From an uncultured Planctomycetaceae bacterium (GTDB lineage: Bacteria; Planctomycetota; Planctomycetia; Planctomycetales; Planctomycetaceae): a stretch of DNA of 37,900 bases. The stretch spans positions 1 through 37,900 of the forward strand of contig CAIQIE010000208.1 of the NCBI GenBank assembly GCA_903871805.1. The letters run 5' to 3'. Below the pieces are notes generated by a model. That model did no database searches. It had not been told where the DNA came from and worked only from the letters and a program-made list of their open reading frames with translations. The position numbers and the translations under genes were made by a program. Shown here piece after piece: positions 1-5,484 of this stretch (within the stretch, counting starts at the first letter, position 1; every line of letters begins with the position of its first letter).

Positions 1-84
1 CGGGGACGAGCACGGGGACGAGCACGGGGGCGAGCACGGGGGCGAGCACGGGGGCGAGCACGGGGGCGAGCACGGGGGCATGGG
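1..84. repeat. 12-bp GC-rich tandem repeat (minisatellite), cut by window edge
   Basis: Six consecutive 12-base units with consensus cgggggcgagca fill positions 1-72; the first two carry an A in place of one G, and a partial unit starts at 73. A degenerate GC-rich tail runs to about 117. The array lies just downstream of the stop codon of the TPR gene, which is read on the minus strand, and its true length is unknown because the window begins inside it. The minus strand could be read as a Pro-Val-Leu-Ala repeat, but no start or gene context supports translation. It is probably an intergenic variable-number repeat. Confidence 0.85.
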
Positions 85-133
85 CGCGAGGAGGGGCACG
101 AAGACGGGGGCAGGGAGTATTGAATTTTGGGAG

Positions 134-1351
134 CTAACGGGGAGAGACTGTTGTCGGTGGCTGTTTCCCGGCCTGACGTTGTTCGCACGCCAGCGCCGCA
201 GCATCCCACATCTCGGCGTGCTTCGGTCGCTGCATCTGACGGCATACTTCCGCCAACTGCCGCCTGACTGCGGCATTGTCCAGTTCTTTGGCGGCCACTT
301 TATTGAGTTCAATCAGGTGGTTTTTCAGAGCATTTTTCTGCTCCCAGACCTTCATTTCTTCGGCCGCCCGATCTTTCATGCCCATCGACTGCAGCACTAC
401 GGCAATTCGATACTGCAGATCCTCTTCAAAAGGAAATCGCCTGATGCCCTCTTCATAGCGTGTCAGTGCTTCCTGCAGCTTGTTCTGCCCTTCCAGGATC
501 TCCCCGAACAGCAGATACCATGCCGTTCCGGACTCATCGTCATCCGGCACCGTGGATCGGCTTAGTGACTGAAACGCTTCGTCGGATTTCCCAAGACTGA
601 ATTCACAGCTGGCACGCTCGACAAGAACATCAGGAGTTTCTGCACACTGCGTCAAATACTGCAGAGCCACATCATACTTGTGTTCAGCCCGCAGGCTGCG
701 TGACAGAAACACGGCGACTGTCTCTTGTACACCAGCCGGCGGTTTCAGTTCCCATGCCCGCTGAAGGTGTTGCACGGATTCGCTGTAACTTTCAAGGTCC
801 CTGTAAATCACTCCCATCAGCCAGTGCGGGCGATAATCGTCCGGGGCGAGTCGCGCGACCTGTTCAAGGTGAAAGACCGCTTCATACTGGGCCCCGAGAT
901 CATAGTAGGCACTGCCCAGCCAGCGATGCCCATTGACGTGATCGGGCTGCTCGTTCACCAGCGTTGTCAGGACGTCTCGAGCGTCCCACAATTGCCCGGC
1001 CTCGTACAAGGCCTGGCCTGTAAATTCCAGAATCTTAAATCGCAGCGGGCCCCGCGCATCAAGCCCGCCGAGAGATCGCAACGCCGATCCTGGATCGCCG
1101 GTACGGAGAAAAAAATTTGCCTGTAACAAACCACCATATCCTGGAACATCCTGCCGCGCGTCCAGTTGCCTGATTCGCTCCCGAACTCCTGCAAAATCCC
1201 GCCTTGCCAGGGATTCAAGCCCATCCTCGTATAACTCTGATGTCGACACGCCATCCGGAGAGAATCGGTAATAATACCCTGCTGCTGCGACCGCGATTAC
1301 CAGCGTCCCTGCAAGTAAGATCCCCAATCGTTTGCTGTATCGAACGAACAT
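134..1351 (-). CDS. Membrane-anchored TPR-repeat protein
   Basis: A 405-residue protein with an N-terminal hydrophobic segment (about residues 9-28) and no obvious cleavage site, followed by helical repeats typical of tetratricopeptide domains; for example, residues around 120-200 carry the pattern W-LG-A-Y-LG--Y-EA and the next repeat ends LxP. It is probably an envelope scaffold exposed outside the inner membrane; the partner is not identifiable. The start was placed at 1351 rather than at the end of the open frame (1420) because GGAG lies six bases upstream of that ATG and the hydrophobic segment then sits at the N terminus. It is the last of three minus-strand genes, separated from the lipoprotein gene by 280 bases and a terminator, so it is likely transcribed alone. 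Its specific function is unknown. Confidence 0.8.
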   Translation of the reverse strand: MFVRYSKRLGILLAGTLVIAVAAAGYYYRFSPDGVSTSELYEDGLESLARRDFAGVRERIRQLDARQDVPGYGGLLQANFFLRTGDPGSALRSLGGLDARGPLRFKILEFTGQALYEAGQLWDARDVLTTLVNEQPDHVNGHRWLGSAYYDLGAQYEAVFHLEQVARLAPDDYRPHWLMGVIYRDLESYSESVQHLQRAWELKPPAGVQETVAVFLSRSLRAEHKYDVALQYLTQCAETPDVLVERASCEFSLGKSDEAFQSLSRSTVPDDDESGTAWYLLFGEILEGQNKLQEALTRYEEGIRRFPFEEDLQYRIAVVLQSMGMKDRAAEEMKVWEQKNALKNHLIELNKVAAKELDNAAVRRQLAEVCRQMQRPKHAEMWDAAALACEQRQAGKQPPTTVSPR

Positions 1352-1404
1352 GATCACTCCGGTCTGCGACGGAAAACAGCAGCTGCTACCCGGTTTCGGC
1401 CAAC

Positions 1405-1439
1405 AAAAAAGACCCGGCACGCACAGGCAATGCCGAGTC
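1405..1439 (-). terminator. Intrinsic terminator after the lipoprotein gene
   Basis: On the minus strand a stem formed by gacccggca (1411-1419) and tgccgagtc (1431-1439), with one imperfect pair and an 11-base loop, is followed by six T residues (A run at 1405-1410). It lies about 190 bases downstream of the lipoprotein stop codon and just upstream of the TPR gene start, so it would separate the two transcripts. Confidence 0.65.
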
Positions 1440-1631
1440 TGTCAATCGTCCGGCTTTCCCTTTTGGAGATCGCCCTGTTGCAGTCAATAAACCCGATCAA
1501 AAAACTGTCCGATACCCGGCACCCAGACCGATCCCGGCAGAAAACACAATCAGTGAAAATCGGCAGTCGTCCAGCGTCAAAACACAGGTGGCGACCGCAT
1601 TAGACTGTGTTTGGTTCTCTGGCCCGAAAGA

Positions 1632-2120
1632 TCAGTCAGCCAACTGCAGCGGAATCTTGTTGTTTTGCTCTGAAACGGTTTCTTTCAGCGGAGTTGTTGC
1701 CTGAGTCCCATACTTTGCGGGCAACGCCCCGCCATCCTTCTTCTTCCTTGAGTCTCCGCTCTTCATTTCAGCCATCTTCTTCGCCAGATCTTCTGGCGAG
1801 GGCGGTCCGCCACTGGATACTGGTGCGGCAGCCGGTGCGCTTCCCTTTGTCACGGTAATGATGTTTTCGCCCGCGACGGCTCCATCATTTGGTTCAAACA
1901 TTGTCAGGCTGTAATTGCCTTCCTTGTCGGTGACTCCGGATGCTCCACGTGGTGCCTTGTCGTGGTAAAATGTGACAGTAGCACCTTCCACGGGGACCCC
2001 TTTGTACATCACAGTCCCGGTCACTGGAATCGTCGGCGGTGGGGCAGTACCGCCGCCACCACCACATCCCAGAACGGGCAATAACAGCAACATTGAAACG
2101 CTACGAAGAAAACGAACCAT
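1632..2120 (-). CDS. Small lipoprotein with carboxypeptidase-regulatory-like beta fold
   Basis: A 162-residue protein. The N terminus has basic residues, a Leu-rich core and a lipobox V-L-G-C with the modified Cys at residue 19, followed by a Gly run and a Pro-rich linker. Residues 30-90 hold a transthyretin/carboxypeptidase-regulatory-like pattern: V-T-G-T-V, then V-P-V-E-G-A-T-V-T-F, then T-D-K-E-G-N-Y-S-L. The C-terminal third is rich in Lys, Ser and Pro and probably disordered. The start at 2120 has an AGGAGG site about four bases upstream. Short lipoproteins of this kind are commonly found next to DUF1559 genes in planctomycetes, as here, and are presumed to act at the cell surface; no enzymatic activity is suggested. 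Transcription is probably terminated at 1405-1439. Confidence 0.8.
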   Translation of the reverse strand: MVRFLRSVSMLLLLPVLGCGGGGGTAPPPTIPVTGTVMYKGVPVEGATVTFYHDKAPRGASGVTDKEGNYSLTMFEPNDGAVAGENIITVTKGSAPAAAPVSSGGPPSPEDLAKKMAEMKSGDSRKKKDGGALPAKYGTQATTPLKETVSEQNNKIPLQLAD

Positions 2121-2387
2121 AGACCCTCCTGTAAAATTCCTGTTTCACTATTGGCAGGCTATTCAGTGGTCACTGAATCCGAGCAACTGCCAACCATTTA
2201 CACTGTGGGAAACCAATCTGTTGGACAATTTGTCACCCGACGATCGCTCCCGATCAGGTTTTTCTTTGGCACGACCAACAAGGCAAATCCCTGCGCGGGA
2301 CGACGACTTCCTGCAAAGCCGCATCTGGTCACTGTGTTTGTGATGGTGGCCGGGACTTGAAAATTCAATGCCCAACATACAGAAAGC

Positions 2388-2422
2388 GAAAATGCCGCTC
2401 CAATTGCAGGAACGGCATTTTC
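2388..2422 (-). terminator. Hairpin terminator after the DUF1559 gene
   Basis: A perfect 10-bp inverted repeat, gaaaatgccg (2388-2397) and cggcattttc (2413-2422), with a 15-base loop lies 30 bases beyond the stop codon of the DUF1559 gene. The outer A/T pairs give a short T run on either strand, so it could act in both directions, although the T tract is only four bases. Confidence 0.6.
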
Positions 2423-2452
2423 AATGATCCGCCTCACAAACTCAGCCAAATC

Positions 2453-3478
2453 TTAGTATTCACCCGTGACCTGGCCGTCGCGACGGTCTCCCAGTCGCTG
2501 ATAGGTCTTGTAGTCAATGTTTTCCGAGATGAATTTTACAGCACCGTCGCACATGACGAACTGTGCGCCGCCGGTGTGCATCGACTTGAAGCCCTGGCTG
2601 GTGCTCCAGTTGTCGGGCTGATTACAGCCCGCTGGATTTGCCGGAGTCTTGACAGGCGCTTCGTTGTAACAGTTGATCGGGAAGTTGACCGGCGCGGTCG
2701 TAGCAACCCACAGCGAGTTGAAATGGAACCAGCCGTTGTTCATGTGGTCACCGCAGTTCGGACGAATCTCTCCCATCGCGATCACGTTGGAAGTGCCGTC
2801 TGTGATCTGAGCAATGGTCGCTGCCCAGTTGAAACGGCTGATGATCCCCGACACCCAGCTTGGGTTCTCGGTGTTGCCGTGACCCCAAAAGGCGTTGGTG
2901 TTCATAATGTGAGCCTGGTACGGCGTACAACCAGTCCATGGGGAAGTATCCATCTGCTGATTGCCCATGCTCATTGCATAGTTGGACTTGGCACTCCAAC
3001 CACCCTGCTTAGCGCTGGAATCTGATGGACACTGGTAGACCGGCAGTGAAACGTCCTTAATGTACTTGCCGCTGGGGTAAGAGACTCGCTGCATTTCGAA
3101 GTTGAAACGAGCCGGTGGACTTCCACCAGTTCCCCATGGGGCCTGCAGGCTGAAGTCCATAGACGTGAACAGGTTTGCCTGTTCCACGTACGGCAGCAGC
3201 CGCACAAGGTGGCTGCCCTTCGGTGCACCATCCCAGGTCAATCCAGCAGCACCGTCGGTGTTGAAGATTGTCGGGGGGAATTGATTGTGAACGTCATGAT
3301 AGTTGTGCAGCGCAATCCCCAATTGGTGAAGATTGTTTTTGCACTGTGTTCTTCGGGCTGCTTCGCGGGCCTGCTGCACGGCTGGCAGCAACAACGCCAC
3401 GAGAATCGCGATGATCGCGATTACAACCAGCAGCTCGATCAGCGTGAAACCACGCTGAGCAGGCTTGATCTTTCTCAT
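2453..3478 (-). CDS. DUF1559 family type IV pilin-like protein
   Basis: A 341-residue protein with a class III prepilin leader: basic residues 1-9, Gly10, then F-T-L-I-E at 11-15 and a long hydrophobic helix, the target of prepilin peptidase and N-methylation. Right after the helix comes the A-R-E-A-A-R-R-T-Q-C segment typical of DUF1559. The C terminus holds the H-X9-D-G motif (H-T-G-G-A-Q-F-V-M-C-D-G) that defines this family. DUF1559 proteins occur in many paralogues per planctomycete genome and are thought to be surface or pseudopilus components; the exact role is not established. The start at 3478 was chosen because the leader must begin there and CAGGAG lies eight bases upstream; the open frame extends 37 codons further without support. 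The lipoprotein gene follows downstream. Confidence 0.93.
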   Translation of the reverse strand: MRKIKPAQRGFTLIELLVVIAIIAILVALLLPAVQQAREAARRTQCKNNLHQLGIALHNYHDVHNQFPPTIFNTDGAAGLTWDGAPKGSHLVRLLPYVEQANLFTSMDFSLQAPWGTGGSPPARFNFEMQRVSYPSGKYIKDVSLPVYQCPSDSSAKQGGWSAKSNYAMSMGNQQMDTSPWTGCTPYQAHIMNTNAFWGHGNTENPSWVSGIISRFNWAATIAQITDGTSNVIAMGEIRPNCGDHMNNGWFHFNSLWVATTAPVNFPINCYNEAPVKTPANPAGCNQPDNWSTSQGFKSMHTGGAQFVMCDGAVKFISENIDYKTYQRLGDRRDGQVTGEY

Positions 3479-4677
3479 GAACTCGACTCCTGAATGTGGA
3501 AAAAACGAAAAACGACAGGAAACAGCAAGCCGACAGCGTGCTGCCGGCGAAGCACTCGATAGGAAGATCAGAATTGCAAGGAAAAACAATACAAGACAGG
3601 TAAAAACTATGCGACCGCAGCACTATTCAGCAGGCACGCTCACCAAGGAGTCACGTGGTACCACGCCGCGATACCCCAGGGGCTTATACCGCTAATGCTG
3701 GGGCCAAAACTGGTCTACGAAAGCAACGTCCCCTGCACTGTGTCCATTGCTCTCAGGAACAACACGCACACAATACTCCCTTGCTAAGTATCGAATGTTT
3801 TCCCACGAATGGGCCGGAAAAAAACAGCGAGATTGTCTCAAAACAGAGATTCTCCTGATTTCAGCTGCGGAAACTGTGCATATTACAAAGAATGCACAGC
3901 GGGAGCCAATTTGTCAATCCGGCCCATGAGAATGCTGCTAGTATTTTCTGGGAATTTCTGGGATTTGCTTAAAGCAGATTGACCAGAAGAAACCTCTCCA
4001 AAAACGGCAGCGTCAATTGCGGGGACTGTACGGGTTAGTAAGTACGCCGAACTGGCAGAGCTTCGGCGGTCCCGGAAAGAAAGTCTGCCAGTAATAGATT
4101 TTCCCGCGATTTCCCGCCTGCGGTATCAGCTACAGAACGCAACGCCTCTGAAACGCCGCAGCAGGGGGGCTTCAGTTCCCGCAGCGATTTCCGATTTGCC
4201 ACGTCAAGTGCAGGATGCCCGTGTTCGGCTCTGATAGGGTATACACGCGTGCCATCTGCCGGCCCACCAGGCAATGAAGTCAGGACTCCGCTGCTACCGA
4301 GGCAAGTTCTATGGCGAAAAGAAACTGCTGGCGGAGCGCCTGGAATTCATTAATGCGCTGCCGGGGTATTAACGGACACGGGCGGCCACAAGATGCGGGC
4401 GGCCACAAGATGCGGCAGGCCGACCAATGACGTTCTGAAACAAGGGTTATTCCAGGCAGCGGTGCCGCTGTTTGCAGTTAGGAATCTGCCCCGGCAAGTA
4501 TCGCCCGGACGCGTCCAATTCTGCGACGATTTCCACCATTGCTGTTACAGACGAACCTGGAGGACGCTTTTTGGCACGTCTTTTTCACGTGATCCTGCGT
4601 ACCAGCCGGGCAGCAACGCGAGAAGCGTCATGGAAGAGGATGTCTGCACAGCAGACGCACACAGAAAAAAGAAAAAA
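3479..4677. other. Gene-poor region between DUF1559 gene and tRNA-Ile
   Basis: No open frame here has a credible ribosome-binding site, family similarity or codon pattern. Visible small elements are the palindrome gtggtaccac near 3656, a cccc-a-gggg motif near 3674-3682, a 17-bp tandem duplication (4379-4412) and a 33-codon frame at 4274-4372 that starts ATG and ends TAA without a recognisable product. The promoter of the DUF1559 gene must lie in its first part. The region could be the decayed remnant of an element next to the tRNA gene, but I see no terminal repeats or transposase similarity. Confidence 0.5.
4379..4412. repeat. 17-bp direct tandem duplication
   Basis: Two exact adjacent copies of cgggcggccacaagatg (4379-4395 and 4396-4412), followed by cgg. 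The duplication lies in noncoding DNA downstream of the tRNA-Ile gene and looks like a simple slippage or duplication event. Confidence 0.8.
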
Positions 4678-5041
4678 TGGGACCGGCAGGATTCGAACCT
4701 GCAACCAAGGGATTATGCGTTCCACTTCGACTTTCGCCGCCTCTTTCGAGTTTGTGGGCTGGACCATCCCTTCACTTTACGTGTCTGCCGTCTGGTCTCT
4801 ACACCTTCTGCCGTGTGGCAGCTTGGCTCGGGATTGGCCTGCTTCCTGAGAAGTTTAGCGTTCCCCGAATTTGACAGATTCTACCAAGATCCTGTGCGTC
4901 TGACTTGCAGACCTCAGGATCAGGGCAACCCGTGTGGCGATACCATACAGAAACCCAATCGCAACATTACAAATTTTGCGAGAGTTTTTGCACAGGCATT
5001 ACCGCTCAAGTCCCCTGCTCTGACCGTTGAGCTACGATCCC
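4678..5041 (-). tRNA. tRNA-Ile(CAU) interrupted by a group I intron
   Basis: Exon 1 is 5041-5009 (33 nt) and exon 2 is 4717-4678 (40 nt); joined they give a 73-nt tRNA without encoded CCA. The acceptor arm pairs GGGATCG with CGGTCCC (one G-U), the D arm is GCTC/GAGC, the T arm is GCAGG-TTCGAAT-CCTGC, and the anticodon stem is GGGGA/TCCCT enclosing loop CTCATAA with anticodon CAU. The anticodon arm and variable loop (TGGTT) closely resemble the minor bacterial tRNA-Ile that reads AUA after TilS converts C34 to lysidine, and less the elongator tRNA-Met. The discriminator base is A. A T6-C-T6 tract follows directly and may end transcription. A contiguous tRNA search would miss this gene because 291 bases split the anticodon loop after U33. 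The isotype is inferred from resemblance; the split cloverleaf is read directly. Confidence 0.93.
4718..5008 (-). ncRNA. Group I self-splicing intron (Azoarcus-like, IC3 type) in tRNA-Ile
   Basis: A 291-nt intron. The core matches the Azoarcus tRNA-Ile intron family: TCAAATTCGG near 4874-4865, CGAGCCAAGC (4830-4821), GAAGGTGTAGAGACCAGACG (4808-4789, the R element) and GATGGTCC (4768-4761, the S element). P7 pairs GACCA (4797-4793) with TGGTC (4766-4762); compared with GACTA/TAGTC in Azoarcus this is a compensatory change. P1 pairs exon ACU with guide GGU at intron positions 6-8, putting a U-G pair at the 5' splice site, and the intron ends in the required G. P6a is TGCC-ACAC-GGCA; two GAAA-capped hairpins lie in P9 (4750-4741 and around 4738-4727). 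P2 pairs CCTGTGC (4996-4990) with GCACAGG (4897-4891) around a 92-nt loop, which largely explains the extra length over the roughly 205-nt Azoarcus intron. There is no homing endonuclease frame. Confidence 0.92.
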
Positions 5042-5043
5042 AT

Positions 5044-5079
5044 GCTCCGGAGTATATCCTGGATTTTGGCTTTTGTCGT
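5044..5079 (-). promoter_or_regulatory. Sigma-70 type promoter of the tRNA-Ile gene
   Basis: On the minus strand a -10 hexamer TATACT (5056-5051) lies nine bases before the mature 5' end of the tRNA, with a -35-like ACGACA (5079-5074) 17 bases further upstream. The -10 matches the consensus at five of six positions and the -35 at four of six. The short distance to the mature end fits a tRNA leader removed by RNase P. Confidence 0.6.
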
Positions 5080-5484
5080 TCCTGTTTGGATAGACTCTGA
5101 TTGCTTTTCTCATTCCGGCAGCTGTTTGCCTGCCTTCACGACGCTTCCAGTCGATAGCAGTGGCACGGCATTTCCGACCTTAATCAACGTGGCCGTCGCC
5201 CCGGCAGAAGGCTCGCCCAGTCCCCGGTCTCACAAATTTGGCTCAGCCCCCCCATTTGCACTCAGACAACGCAGTGCTGACGCCTAGAATTTCAGGATCA
5301 ACGGGTCCCTTTGGGCGCCGCAGAGTTCTGCGGATTACGGTGTGCCAATCTGCGAAAAAGGGCACTTCGGGCCAAATTTGCTCTGTATCCGCTGGCAATC
5401 TCTGGCGTTCACTGGCTTTTTAGATCCTCCCTTAAGATGACTTTGCACAGCGGGTTGCTGCCAACCAACAGGAAAGACCTCAGG
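5080..5484. other. Intergenic region between tRNA-Ile promoter and photolyase gene
   Basis: About 400 bases with no supportable gene. The photolyase frame stays open upstream to 5311, but the extra residues do not resemble the family. The promoter of the photolyase gene should lie here; I could not assign it with confidence. Confidence 0.45.

Noticed and set aside
1..84. CRISPR array
   Set aside because: Units are only 12 bases and directly adjacent, with no spacers; it is a minisatellite.
80..565. 161-codon plus-strand frame opposite the TPR gene
   Set aside because: Antisense shadow of a clear TPR protein; no independent support.
4274..4372. 33-codon frame starting ATG and ending TAA
   Set aside because: Too short, no ribosome-binding site and no recognisable family; kept only as a hint of a gene remnant.
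4393..5100. Open frame of 235 codons on the plus strand across the tRNA-Ile region
   Set aside because: It overlies the tRNA exons and intron in antisense, has no ribosome-binding site and its product resembles nothing; the RNA interpretation explains the sequence.
5311..5484. N-terminal extension of the photolyase frame
   Set aside because: The first 58 residues do not resemble photolyases, and ATG 5485 fits the family N terminus with a ribosome-binding site.
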